A DNA stretch of 64,000 bases from Polaribacter reichenbachii (GTDB taxonomy: Bacteria > Bacteroidota > Bacteroidia > Flavobacteriales > Flavobacteriaceae), in NCBI RefSeq assembly GCF_001975665.1, contig NZ_CP019419.1, positions 620,001-684,000 on the forward strand. The letters are read 5' to 3'. Shown here piece after piece: positions 1-8,961 of the stretch. Positions within the stretch are counted from its first letter, which is position 1, and each line of letters begins with the position of its first letter. Made by a program: the position numbers and the translations under genes. The notes below the pieces were generated by a model. The model was not told the origin of the DNA. It saw only the letters and a list, made by a program, of their open reading frames with translations, and ran no database searches.

Positions 1-1707
1 CAACACGAGTTAGAAGGTAGTTTTATGTATGAAGACACTCCAGATCAATTTACAGCTACGCAGGATGTAAAAAATGATATGGAAAAAGAACAACCTATGG
101 ACAGATTGGTTTGTGGTGATGTTGGTTTTGGAAAAACTGAAGTTGCTGTAAGAGCTGCTTTCAAAGCCGTTGATAACGGTAAACAAGTTGCCATTTTAGT
201 ACCAACAACAATTTTAGCTTTTCAGCATTACAAAACTTTTTCAGAAAGACTAAAAGATTTTCCTATCAAAATAGATTATTTAAATCGTTTTAGATCTGCC
301 AAGCAAAAAACTACTGCTATTGATGGTGTAAATAATGGAGAAGTTGATATTATTATAGGTACACATCAACTTACTAATCAACGTATAAAATTTAAAGATT
401 TAGGCCTTTTAATTATTGATGAAGAGCAAAAATTTGGTGTTGCTGTTAAGGACAAATTAAAAACATTAAAAGAAAATGTAGATACCTTAACGCTTACTGC
501 TACTCCAATTCCGAGAACTTTACAATTTAGTTTAATGGCTGCCAGAGATTTATCAGTAATAAAAACACCACCACCAAACAGACATCCTATAGAAAGTAAT
601 GTAATTCGTTTTTCTGAAGAAACCATTCGTGATGCAATTTCTTACGAAGTTTCTAGAGGAGGTCAAGTTTTCTTTATCCATAATAGAATCGAAAACATTA
701 AAGAAGTTGCGGGTCTATTACAAAGATTAGTTCCATCAGCAAAAATAGGAATTGGTCATGGGCAAATGGAAGGTAAAAAGTTAGAGGAATTAATGCTCGG
801 TTTTATGGCTGGCGATTTTGATGTATTAGTATCAACAACCATTATAGAAAGTGGTTTAGACGTACCAAATGCCAATACAATTTTTATAAATAACGCAAAT
901 AACTTCGGATTGTCTGACTTGCATCAAATGCGTGGAAGAGTAGGTAGATCTAACAAAAAAGCCTTCTGTTATTTTATAACACCTCCTTATCATATGATGA
1001 CAGATGATGCTAGAAAACGTATAGAAGCTTTGGTTTTATTTTCTGATTTAGGAAGCGGAATTAACATTGCCATGAAAGATTTAGAAATTCGTGGTGCTGG
1101 AGATTTATTAGGTGGTGAACAAAGTGGTTTTATTAATGATATAGGTTTTGATACCTATCAAAAAATATTACAAGAAGCTATTGAAGAACTGAAAGAAAAT
1201 GAATTTGCAGATCTGTATCCTACAGATAAGTTAAAACCAAAGGAATATGTAAAAGAGGTTCAAATTGATACTGATTTTGAAATCCTTTTTCCTGATGATT
1301 ATATCAATTCTATTACAGAAAGATTAGCATTATATAACAAACTAGGTACTTTAAAAGAAGAAAAAGAACTACAAGTTTTTGAATCTGAAATTACAGATCG
1401 TTTTGGAGAAATACCAACTAAAGTTGAAGATTTATTAGATTCTGTTAGAATAAAATGGTTAGCAAAAGATCTTGGTTTAGAAAAAATCATCTTAAAACAA
1501 AAAAGAATGATTGGGTATTTTGTTGCGAATCAACAAAGTGATTTTTACCAAACAGAGGCATTTTCTAGAATGTTAAAATACGTTCAAAAAAATCCTAAAA
1601 GTTGTGTTATGAAAGAAAAACAAACCAAAAATGGTTTACGCTTAATGATAACTTTTATAAAAATTGATACCGTAAAAACCGCACTAACCATTTTACAAAA
1701 GATTTAA
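1..1707 (+). CDS. mfd: Transcription-repair coupling factor Mfd, C-terminal part (5' end outside window)
   Basis: Mfd is a DNA translocase that removes RNA polymerase stalled at lesions and recruits UvrA. The reading frame is open from base 1, so this is the C-terminal half of a protein that is normally about 1,100 residues. Visible in order: the TPDQ segment that precedes motif I, Walker A GDVGFGKTE near base 115, helicase motif II as DEEQ near base 418 (the Mfd form), motif III TATPIPRTL near base 499, motif VI with RGRVGRS near base 930, and a C-terminal stretch after about base 1240 matching the Mfd D7 domain. RecG is the close alternative, but the DEEQ motif and the long C-terminal domain favour Mfd. 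The stop is TAA at 1705-1707. The start and any promoter lie upstream of the window. Confidence 0.96.
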   Translation, partial: QHELEGSFMYEDTPDQFTATQDVKNDMEKEQPMDRLVCGDVGFGKTEVAVRAAFKAVDNGKQVAILVPTTILAFQHYKTFSERLKDFPIKIDYLNRFRSAKQKTTAIDGVNNGEVDIIIGTHQLTNQRIKFKDLGLLIIDEEQKFGVAVKDKLKTLKENVDTLTLTATPIPRTLQFSLMAARDLSVIKTPPPNRHPIESNVIRFSEETIRDAISYEVSRGGQVFFIHNRIENIKEVAGLLQRLVPSAKIGIGHGQMEGKKLEELMLGFMAGDFDVLVSTTIIESGLDVPNANTIFINNANNFGLSDLHQMRGRVGRSNKKAFCYFITPPYHMMTDDARKRIEALVLFSDLGSGINIAMKDLEIRGAGDLLGGEQSGFINDIGFDTYQKILQEAIEELKENEFADLYPTDKLKPKEYVKEVQIDTDFEILFPDDYINSITERLALYNKLGTLKEEKELQVFESEITDRFGEIPTKVEDLLDSVRIKWLAKDLGLEKIILKQKRMIGYFVANQQSDFYQTEAFSRMLKYVQKNPKSCVMKEKQTKNGLRLMITFIKIDTVKTALTILQKI

Positions 1708-1747
1708 AATATCTTTTTAATAGATTGAATTAAATCAAAACTTGAAA

Positions 1748-2605
1748 ATGCAAAATACCCACGCAAAAAATTTATCAATATTACTTCTAGGAACACTATT
1801 TGTAAGTACTTCTGGAGTTTTAGGAAGATATATTGCTATGCCAGCAGAAGCCATTATTTTATGCAGAGCTTTTATAGCATCAATTTTAATGTTTGTTTTT
1901 TGCAAATACAAAAAAGTAGATTTTAAAATAAAAACAACAAAAGATAAAATTTCATTTTTAATAGGTGGTTTTTTAATGGGTGCACATTGGGTAACTTATT
2001 TTTACGCACTAAAACTATCTAATGTGGCATTAGGTATGTTGTCTATTTATACTTTTCCTGTAATTACTGCTTTTTTAGAACCTTTTTTTAGCAAACAAAA
2101 AATAAATGTTGTTCATATTTTTTTAGCAATTTTGGTGTTAATTGGAGTCTATATCTTAGTCCCAGAATTTTCTTTAGAAAACAATAAATTAAAAGGGATT
2201 TTATTCGGTATACTTTCTGCCTTCTTTTATGCACTAAGAAATTTAATGGTAAAAAAAGAGGTGACAAAATACAATGGTAGTATGCTAATGTTCTATCAAA
2301 TGATTGTAGTTACTGTTTTACTATTACCAACTTTATTTTTTAGCGATTTTTCTAATACTGTCAATCAACTTCCATTCTTACTATTAGTAGCTTTATTAAC
2401 TACAGCAATTGGTCATACTTTAATGGTGAATTCCTTGCAACATTTTTCTGCAACAACAACAAGTATAATTAGCAGTGTACAACCAATTTTCGGAATTATC
2501 ATGGCATATTTCTTTGTGAAAGAAATTCCATCTTTTAACACCTTTATCGGGGGTGGTTTAATTTTATCTACAGTAATTATAGAAAGTTTTAGAAGTAGAA
2601 AGTAA
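1748..2605 (+). CDS. EamA/DMT-family membrane permease
   Basis: A 285-residue inner-membrane protein of the drug/metabolite transporter superfamily. It has about ten hydrophobic segments arranged as two EamA repeats (roughly residues 5-140 and 150-283), with a small-residue-rich first helix and a Lys/Arg-rich C-terminus. An in-frame TTG lies two codons upstream at 1742; I chose the ATG at 1748. The gene follows mfd by 40 bases on the same strand and may be cotranscribed. The substrate cannot be read from the sequence; family members export amino acids, metabolites or nucleotide sugars. No terminator-like hairpin is obvious directly downstream. Confidence 0.88.
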   Translation: MQNTHAKNLSILLLGTLFVSTSGVLGRYIAMPAEAIILCRAFIASILMFVFCKYKKVDFKIKTTKDKISFLIGGFLMGAHWVTYFYALKLSNVALGMLSIYTFPVITAFLEPFFSKQKINVVHIFLAILVLIGVYILVPEFSLENNKLKGILFGILSAFFYALRNLMVKKEVTKYNGSMLMFYQMIVVTVLLLPTLFFSDFSNTVNQLPFLLLVALLTTAIGHTLMVNSLQHFSATTTSIISSVQPIFGIIMAYFFVKEIPSFNTFIGGGLILSTVIIESFRSRK

Positions 2606-2757
2606 TTTTATTTTTTCTGATAAAAAAAGTATTACACCCCACTACTCTTTTCCAAAAACATACCATTTTAACACTAAAACGAGCTTTAAATTAGAAAAAA
2701 CCAAAAATTCATTATATAGAATCATTAAAAATAAGGTTGTTTTTTTCAAATATTATT

Positions 2758-2854
2758 AATTAGATTAATTAAAAATAAGCATTTTATTCCCCAAAACTTC
2801 ATTTAAATAAAAATACCATAAAAGAGTTAATCTTATTTAGACTAATTACAAATA
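2758..2854. promoter_or_regulatory. Two near-identical 20-base direct repeats, candidate metal-responsive operators
   Basis: Bases 2758-2777 and 2835-2854 agree at 17 of 20 positions and share the core TTAGAYTAATTA followed by an AAATA tail. The half-site resembles DtxR/IdeR-type or Fur-type iron boxes in general shape. The second copy sits just upstream of the -7 element at 2859, where a repressor would block transcription of the TonB receptor gene. The repeat is directly visible; iron control is an inference from the downstream genes. The rest of the 2606-2881 gap is AT-rich with nothing else I recognise. Confidence 0.45.
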
Positions 2855-2858
2855 GAAG

Positions 2859-2866
2859 TATATTTG
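2859..2866 (+). promoter_or_regulatory. -7 promoter element for the TonB receptor gene
   Basis: TATATTTG is a perfect match to the Bacteroidetes sigma-A -7 element TAnnTTTG, 15 bases before the ATG at 2882. No clean TTG -33 element is present, which would suit a regulated promoter. Confidence 0.55.
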
Positions 2867-2881
2867 TCAAAAAAATAACGA

Positions 2882-5293
2882 ATGCCTTTTATAAGAATCT
2901 ACATATTTTTCTTTTTATCGTTTACTGCTTTTGGTCAAACAGGAGATTTTTACGGAAAAATTAAATTTAATAATAACGAGCCAGCAATCGGAGCTTTTAT
3001 TATGGTAAAAGGGGCTAATTTCTACAAAGAAATCAGTAGTGATATTGATGGGGGGTTTTATTTAAAAAAGGTGCCTTTTGGCAAATATTCTTTCGTAATC
3101 CATTCTTTAAATTCAGTACCAAAAACCATCAACGTTACTTTAAATTCAAAAAAGAAAGTTCTTAATATTACTTTAGATTTTAAAGACAATGCGTTAGATG
3201 AAGTAAAAATTACCTCTAAAACAGAAGAAACTAAAAAAGAAACACAAGGATTTGCAGTAAATGTTATAAAGACAAAAGAAGCTAGTCTTAGAAACATTCA
3301 AACTAACGAATTACTTAACACAACAGTTGGTGTTAAAATAAGACAAAATGGAGGTTTAGGTTCTGATGTTAATTATAGTTTAAATGGTTTATCTGGTAAT
3401 GCTGTACGAATATTTATAGACGGAATTCCAAGTTCTATGTATGGTTCTTCTTTTAACCTAAACAGTATTCCTGCTTCAATGATTAAAAATATTGAAGTTT
3501 ATAAAGGTGTAGTTCCTGGGCATTTAGCAGATGATGCTTTAGGAGGAGCAATTAATATTATTCTTAATAATGATGCAAAAACTAATTTAAACGCTTCTGT
3601 TTCTTACGGATCTTTTAATACACTGCAAGCAAACGTAAATGGATTATATCGATTTAAAGAATCTGGTTTTACTATAAAATCTTCAATCTTTCATAATTAT
3701 TCTGATAACAATTACAAAGTTTCTGGTAGAAGTATCGTAACCACAGGTTTAGGAGGTGTACAAACACCAATTACTGCAAAAAGGTTTAATGATGCTTATA
3801 GATCTACTGGGGGTATGGCTCAAATAGGATTTACAAATGTTAAATGGGCAGACCAATTTTTAATTGGTTTAACGGGTTCTGATGATTATAAAGAAGTGCA
3901 ACACGGCGCTTTCATGACCATTACACCTTATAAAGGTCGATTTTTAGAATCTGATGCATTGGTAGCCAACTTAATTTATCAAAAGAAAAACTTTATCACA
4001 AAAGGATTAGATGTAAACATAAACGGTTTATATGGAAATAGAAATCGTGTTGTTAATGATACTGTTGCTGCAGCTTATAGTTGGAATGGAGAAAGAGCTA
4101 TCGATTTTAGAGGAGACATTTTTGATTACACTTGGGGTTCTCAACAAGAAGGTGGTCCTACATTAGCTACCATAGAGAGAAAAGTTGCCTCTATTAGAAC
4201 AGGATTATCTTATGCAATTAATAATAATCACAAGGTTTTAGTAAATCACGTGTATAGTGGCACTGATAGAACAGATAGTGATGTTTTAGTTTCTTTATTA
4301 GAAAACACATTTAAAGGAACTAGAAATCTTTACAAAAACATTTATTCTTTAACTTATGAGTTAACTGCTTTTGAAGATAAATTAAAGGCAAATATTTTCG
4401 GTAAACATTATCAACAGGAAACTGTTAGTATTGATCCTGAAATAATCACAAATTCTAACGGGATTAATGAAATTGTAGATGATATAATTAGTAGTAATAA
4501 AAAACATAATGGCTATGGATTTGCGCTTTCTTATGAACTTTCTCCTAAAACTACATTATTAGCATCAGCAGAAAAAGCAATTCGTTTACCTGATGAAACA
4601 GAAGTTTTTGGTAATGATGGAGACAATGTTGTAGCAAACCCAACTATAAATCCAGAGCAAAGTAACAATTATAACTTAGGTTTCAGGTTTGGTAATTTTA
4701 ACTTCAACAATCATAATTTTACGATTTCTACAAACTTATTTACAAGAAATATTAAAGACAGAATTGGTTTACCTATAGAAACTTCTTTTAATGTAGATGA
4801 TGAATTAATCGTCTATGTAAACCAAGGTAGTGGAACATCTAAAGGATTTGACGCACAATTAAATTATAATTACAACAATAATTTCGGATTAAACTTTAAT
4901 ATATCTCGTTTCGATTTAAAGATTAAAAATAACGGTGTAGAAATAGATGTACCAAACACTCCTTTCTTTACTATGAATGGTAGTTTACGCTATTCTTTTA
5001 AAAACTTAATTCAACAAAATTCTCGATTAAATCTATTTTACTCAATCTATTTCACAGATGAATTTTCATACCTAACTCCACAAGGATCAAATACTGTTGG
5101 TAATGATTTTTTTGAAGTTCCTACACAATTGTCACAAGATTTAGGACTTAGTTATGCATTTCCAAACAAGAAACTAGTAGCGAGTTTCGATATAAAAAAC
5201 ATTTTTGACAAACCTGTTTATGATAATCTATCTGTACAAAAACCAGGTAGAGCTTTTTACCTAAAATTAAATTACACAATAAATAAATTTTAA
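2882..5293 (+). CDS. TonB-dependent outer-membrane receptor, XusA-like
   Basis: An 803-residue outer-membrane receptor. It has a signal peptide (about residues 1-19, ending FTAFGQ), a carboxypeptidase-D-like regulatory domain (about 22-105), a TonB plug (about 115-230, with the FIDGIPSS and IEVYKG motifs) and a long beta-barrel ending in an aromatic residue (TINKF). The next gene encodes a DUF4374 lipoprotein 20 bases downstream. That pairing matches the XusA/XusB xenosiderophore uptake system described in Bacteroides, so an Fe-siderophore or similar metal chelate is the likely substrate. It lacks the SusD-type partner that would indicate glycan uptake. The ligand itself cannot be read from the sequence. 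An upstream -7 element and operator-like repeats suggest regulated expression. Confidence 0.9.
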   Translation: MPFIRIYIFFFLSFTAFGQTGDFYGKIKFNNNEPAIGAFIMVKGANFYKEISSDIDGGFYLKKVPFGKYSFVIHSLNSVPKTINVTLNSKKKVLNITLDFKDNALDEVKITSKTEETKKETQGFAVNVIKTKEASLRNIQTNELLNTTVGVKIRQNGGLGSDVNYSLNGLSGNAVRIFIDGIPSSMYGSSFNLNSIPASMIKNIEVYKGVVPGHLADDALGGAINIILNNDAKTNLNASVSYGSFNTLQANVNGLYRFKESGFTIKSSIFHNYSDNNYKVSGRSIVTTGLGGVQTPITAKRFNDAYRSTGGMAQIGFTNVKWADQFLIGLTGSDDYKEVQHGAFMTITPYKGRFLESDALVANLIYQKKNFITKGLDVNINGLYGNRNRVVNDTVAAAYSWNGERAIDFRGDIFDYTWGSQQEGGPTLATIERKVASIRTGLSYAINNNHKVLVNHVYSGTDRTDSDVLVSLLENTFKGTRNLYKNIYSLTYELTAFEDKLKANIFGKHYQQETVSIDPEIITNSNGINEIVDDIISSNKKHNGYGFALSYELSPKTTLLASAEKAIRLPDETEVFGNDGDNVVANPTINPEQSNNYNLGFRFGNFNFNNHNFTISTNLFTRNIKDRIGLPIETSFNVDDELIVYVNQGSGTSKGFDAQLNYNYNNNFGLNFNISRFDLKIKNNGVEIDVPNTPFFTMNGSLRYSFKNLIQQNSRLNLFYSIYFTDEFSYLTPQGSNTVGNDFFEVPTQLSQDLGLSYAFPNKKLVASFDIKNIFDKPVYDNLSVQKPGRAFYLKLNYTINKF

Positions 5294-5313
5294 CCATTCA
5301 AAATACAATCAAA

Positions 5314-6678
5314 ATGAAACTTAATTTTTTAAATCTAAAATCTTTAGCAATACTTACCCTTGGTATAAGTGTACTAACAGCTTGTAGCGATGACGATATT
5401 AATGAAACAGTAGATCCTGTAGATCCAATTTCTGAATCTAGATGGATTACAATTGCAGGAGCAAAAATGGGAGATAATCCTGGAGATGGTAATGGAGGAA
5501 CCTTAATTTACGCTGTAAGTAAAGAAGATGCTAAAGACCCATCTGTATCTATAAATCCTTTTGAAAACGGATTTATTGCACCTTCTAACAGAACTGCTAG
5601 ATTACAAGCATCAGAAGATGGTAACACAATTTTTAATATTTCTTATGCTGGTGATACTGGTGGAAACTATACGAAATATACTGTAGAAGGCGGACAAACT
5701 TTTACACAAACTGGTACAGAAATTAGTATTGCTCCTTATGTTGGTACTGCTCCAAGATGGATAAAATTATTTGATGGCGACCAAACAGGTTCTGCTGTTT
5801 ACGTATCTACAGAACACCAAGTAAATGATAATGGAACTCCAGATGATGTTTCAGATGATGTTTACACTCATACAGAAGCTACAATTGGTGTAGTTACTTT
5901 AGATTTGGTAAATTCTGCAATTAATAATTTTCAAGAACATGTTGTTGCATTAAGTGCAGAAGAAGAAGCTAATGGTTATTATATTTCTAGAATAGATATG
6001 CCTACTTTAAATGCTGCAGGAAATAAATTATATATTGGTGCACGTTTAAGCAAAGTAAATCCTGCAACTGTAGAAAGCGATAGCGGTTACGAAATTTTAG
6101 GTTCTAAAACAATTGTATTAGATTATCCTTCTTTATTAAACCCAACTGTAATTACATCTACTGTTGGTCATGGAAACACAAACGGATACAGAAGTATTAA
6201 TGCTTTTGAATATAATGGAAGTGTTTACCAAGCGAACCAAAGTGATCCAGAAGGTTCTCATATTTTAAAAATTGATGCAAATAATGAATATGATAATTCT
6301 TATGATTTTAACCTAGATGATGCATTAGGCGTACAAGGTGCTTATATACTTGCTTGGAGACCGGCTGCAAATGGTAAAGCTGTATTAGCTTATCGTCATG
6401 AAGGTTCTGCAGATGGTGTTGCAGGTGCTCAAGGCTTTTTTGCTTTAGTAGATTTAAATGCTAAAACAGCAGTAAAAATTGATGCAATTCCTTATGATCC
6501 TGATTTTTACTTATTCCAATACCAAGGTTTTGCTGTAGATGGTAATGAAATTTACTTAACACAGGCTCCTGTTGGCCAAAATGGAAATATTTATGTAGTT
6601 GATACAGAAACTGGTACTGTAACTAAAGGTGCTGAGTTAGTAAACGCAGAAGGAAGTCACTTTATTGGTGCTTGGTAA
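5314..6678 (+). CDS. DUF4374 surface lipoprotein, XusB-like
   Basis: A 454-residue lipoprotein. The lipobox LTAC puts the lipidated Cys at residue 24, followed directly by SDDD, which resembles the Bacteroidetes lipoprotein export signal for the cell surface. The body shows repeated DG/DN-rich strands (for example YIGARLSKV and YAVSKEDA) and is of the DUF4374 type, a predicted beta-propeller family whose Bacteroides member XusB captures ferric enterobactin for the receptor XusA. It lies 20 bases after the TonB receptor gene and is followed by a strong terminator, so the operon is two genes only. The PepSY-type inner-membrane reductase XusC found in Bacteroides is absent here. Substrate is inferred, not seen. 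Confidence 0.85.
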   Translation: MKLNFLNLKSLAILTLGISVLTACSDDDINETVDPVDPISESRWITIAGAKMGDNPGDGNGGTLIYAVSKEDAKDPSVSINPFENGFIAPSNRTARLQASEDGNTIFNISYAGDTGGNYTKYTVEGGQTFTQTGTEISIAPYVGTAPRWIKLFDGDQTGSAVYVSTEHQVNDNGTPDDVSDDVYTHTEATIGVVTLDLVNSAINNFQEHVVALSAEEEANGYYISRIDMPTLNAAGNKLYIGARLSKVNPATVESDSGYEILGSKTIVLDYPSLLNPTVITSTVGHGNTNGYRSINAFEYNGSVYQANQSDPEGSHILKIDANNEYDNSYDFNLDDALGVQGAYILAWRPAANGKAVLAYRHEGSADGVAGAQGFFALVDLNAKTAVKIDAIPYDPDFYLFQYQGFAVDGNEIYLTQAPVGQNGNIYVVDTETGTVTKGAELVNAEGSHFIGAW

Positions 6679-6697
6679 ACTGTAATAACAAAATATA

Positions 6698-6731
6698 AAA
6701 AGAGGCGTAAATTAAATTTTACGCCTCTTTT
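6698..6731 (+). terminator. Intrinsic terminator after the XusA/B-like operon
   Basis: A 14-base perfect stem (6698-6711 with 6718-6731) with core AGAGGCGTAAA, a 6-base loop and a T-rich tail. It lies 20 bases after the stop codon. Confidence 0.88.
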
Positions 6732-6768
6732 GTTTTATGAATAAATCTTCTATTTTAGTAAAGTAAAA

Positions 6769-6860
6769 AGCTAGCAAACAAGTTTAGCCCTGATTGAACG
6801 ACTTGTTTGAGCTCTTTTTGTTTTTCACAAAAAAGCGAGTAGTGAAAGCAGGAAATAGCT
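6769..6860. repeat. Structured intergenic repeat, type A
   Basis: A non-coding element between convergent genes. It is bounded by AGCTA/TAGCT. It contains the inverted pair CAAACAAGT (6775-6783) and ACTTGTTTG (6801-6809), a second hairpin around 6809-6838 (CTCTTTTTG against CAAAAAAGCGAG), and the phrases TAGCCCTGATTG and AGCAGGAAATAGC. I recall similar interspersed intergenic elements from other flavobacterial genomes, but I could not verify this. The element at 30545-30626 shares its general plan. Confidence 0.5.
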
Positions 6861-6888
6861 ACAAAAAAAAATCTTTATATTAATGATA

Positions 6889-7614
6889 CTAATTTCTACC
6901 TTTTTCATCAGGATATAATCCTGGCAAATTATCGCTTTGAAAATAAGCTTTTGTATCTATATTTATTCCTGTAATTTTTCCTTTAAAAGCAGCTCCAGTA
7001 TCTATATTCCAAAGATTGGCAATGTTTACAGGAGTTGGAATTCCGTAATTTGTTGTTGGTGTATGGCCAATATAAATTTCCTTATAATGTTGCAATCTCT
7101 TAGGATAAAACGAAGTGTCTTTTGCAATCTTTTGATCCATTGCCAAAGTCATTTCCCAAAGTGTTCTATCTAAACAAAATGTTTTTTGAAATGGTTCCTT
7201 TTCTACACCGTGCATAGATGTAAAACCTGCATGTAAAAACAGTCTATTTTCATCATCTAAATGATACATCGTCATATTTTCGAAAAAAGTAAGGTGTTCA
7301 TTTTTTTCTGCTATAGAAAAATCGTTATAACTCTCCATTGTTTCTTTGCCTCCATGCATATACCAAGAAGGATTTACGGTATCGTTTTTAAGCCAATCTT
7401 CGCACCAAACATCATGGTTTCCTTTTATAAAAACGCAGTCTATTATTTTAGATAAATCTATTAAAGTTTCTACAACTTGTGCAGACTCGCTCCAACCATC
7501 TACATAATCTCCCATAAAAATAACCTTATCTCCATCTTTGAGTTCTAATTGATTTAACACTTGAGTTAGTGCTCTTAAACCTCCATGAATATCGCCAATT
7601 GCAAATGTTCTCAT
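6889..7614 (-). CDS. Metallophosphoesterase, PPP/ApaH-like serine/threonine phosphatase
   Basis: A 241-residue cytosolic phosphatase with the complete metal-binding signature: GDIHG at residues 7-11, GDYVD at 35-39 and GNHD at 65-68, followed by His-containing motifs (HAGF, GHTP). These coordinate two metals in PPP-family protein phosphatases and in symmetrical Ap4A hydrolases. The length fits small bacterial PrpA-like phosphatases. Whether the substrate is a phosphoprotein or a dinucleotide cannot be decided by reading. The gene stands alone, with a candidate -7 element 19 bases upstream. Confidence 0.9.
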   Translation of the reverse strand: MRTFAIGDIHGGLRALTQVLNQLELKDGDKVIFMGDYVDGWSESAQVVETLIDLSKIIDCVFIKGNHDVWCEDWLKNDTVNPSWYMHGGKETMESYNDFSIAEKNEHLTFFENMTMYHLDDENRLFLHAGFTSMHGVEKEPFQKTFCLDRTLWEMTLAMDQKIAKDTSFYPKRLQHYKEIYIGHTPTTNYGIPTPVNIANLWNIDTGAAFKGKITGINIDTKAYFQSDNLPGLYPDEKGRN

Positions 7615-7632
7615 TGTAAATTTTTAGTTAAG

Positions 7633-7640
7633 CAAAACTA
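7633..7640 (-). promoter_or_regulatory. -7 promoter element for the phosphatase gene
   Basis: On the minus strand this reads TAGTTTTG, a perfect TAnnTTTG match, 19 bases before the ATG at 7614. No -33 TTG is seen at the expected distance. Confidence 0.45.
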
Positions 7641-7683
7641 ACTGCTTATTTGTAAATCGAAAATAATTGATATTAAATAATTA

Positions 7684-8961
7684 TTAAAAATATTGACCAA
7701 TACCAAAAACTAAACCTCCTTTAGATTGCCCTGTATGATTTAAAATACTAAAACCATAATCTATTCTAAAGGTTGCATTGTATATTTTTTTGCTGATAAA
7801 ACGTAAGCCAACCCCAGAATAAATTCTGATGATTTCTTTCTTAAAAAAGTCATTTAACTTACCTCCGGGCGTTCTCCAAGCTCCTAAATCTGTAAAAATA
7901 TTAGTCTGAATTGCCAACCAGTTTTTATCGTAAACTGTATGCCTGTATTCTGAGTTTAGTACAAAACTACCTGTACCTCTATCTACCAAAATACCTACAC
8001 CTCTTAAATTTAAGTTATTGTCTAAAGCAAAAGGTGCAAAAGGAGTATTTTCATTAGAAGACAAGCCTAATCGCAATCTATTTGCCCAATTACCTTTATC
8101 TCCAATTCTTTTGTAATAAAAGAAATCGTTCCAAAAAATATAAAAATCATTCTGAAAATCGTTTTCTGTGAGCACAAATTGTGCATACAACACACTTTTA
8201 AAACCACTTACATATTGATAAAAATAGTCTAAACTATTGTAAGCATACACCATTTTAAACAGCATTTTATTTAAATTTAATTGCTTAGGAATTGATGGAT
8301 CTGTGACACCAGATAAATATTGATACTTTTCTTTAAATAAATTTACGCCAAAATTAATCTCGTTTTTTAGGTTAATTTGATATAAACCCAAAGCTTCAAA
8401 AGAAATATTATTATAAAGGTAATTTGCAGATTGCTGTCCAAAATAAAGTGGTTCTTCACTTTTCCAGTTTTGATGATTTAAAGCCAAACCCCATTTTTTA
8501 GAAAACAGATTTGGGGCTCTAAAATTTATAGCATAAGAATCGAAACCATTATTTTGATAAAAACCACCAAAGGTGATGTTTTTGCCTAAAAAATTATAAT
8601 CGTACAAACCTAATTTATACGAAAACTGGTTATTTGTAGCTGTCCAAAGGTTTATGTTTGGTAGTATTGTATAATTTTCATCGATATGAATAGAAACATT
8701 GTAACCTTTTTTATCTGCAGTAAACACCCGATAATGTGCATTACTAATTGCTGGTAATCTTTTTAGGAGAACAATATCATTTTGAAGTATAATTGAATCT
8801 AATTGTTGCTCTTCTTTAGTGGCTAAGATTGATTTTAAAAAAGGAACATCAGTTTTTTTTGCACCTTCTATTTTTATAGCTACAATTTGTTTTTCTTGTG
8901 AAAAAACATCCGCAGAAAATTCGATAAAAAGTAAAAAAAAGAGAATAATTCTCAAGGTCAT
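7684..8961 (-). CDS. Omp85/TamA-like outer-membrane protein with a single POTRA-like region
   Basis: A 425-residue protein. It has a signal peptide (MTLRI to about residue 21), a short POTRA-like region (IKIEGAKKTDVPFLKSIL) and a beta-barrel of alternating aromatic strands ending FGIGQYF. The architecture resembles truncated BamA/TamA surface antigens. I chose the ATG at 8961, whose first base is also the last base of the previous gene's stop (TAATG), so translation is probably coupled. A longer frame to 9003 would run into the upstream gene. It is the last gene of an operon with a lipoprotein and a UspA protein. Its exact role, assembly of other proteins or passive surface function, is unknown. 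Confidence 0.72.
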   Translation of the reverse strand: MTLRIILFFLLFIEFSADVFSQEKQIVAIKIEGAKKTDVPFLKSILATKEEQQLDSIILQNDIVLLKRLPAISNAHYRVFTADKKGYNVSIHIDENYTILPNINLWTATNNQFSYKLGLYDYNFLGKNITFGGFYQNNGFDSYAINFRAPNLFSKKWGLALNHQNWKSEEPLYFGQQSANYLYNNISFEALGLYQINLKNEINFGVNLFKEKYQYLSGVTDPSIPKQLNLNKMLFKMVYAYNSLDYFYQYVSGFKSVLYAQFVLTENDFQNDFYIFWNDFFYYKRIGDKGNWANRLRLGLSSNENTPFAPFALDNNLNLRGVGILVDRGTGSFVLNSEYRHTVYDKNWLAIQTNIFTDLGAWRTPGGKLNDFFKKEIIRIYSGVGLRFISKKIYNATFRIDYGFSILNHTGQSKGGLVFGIGQYF

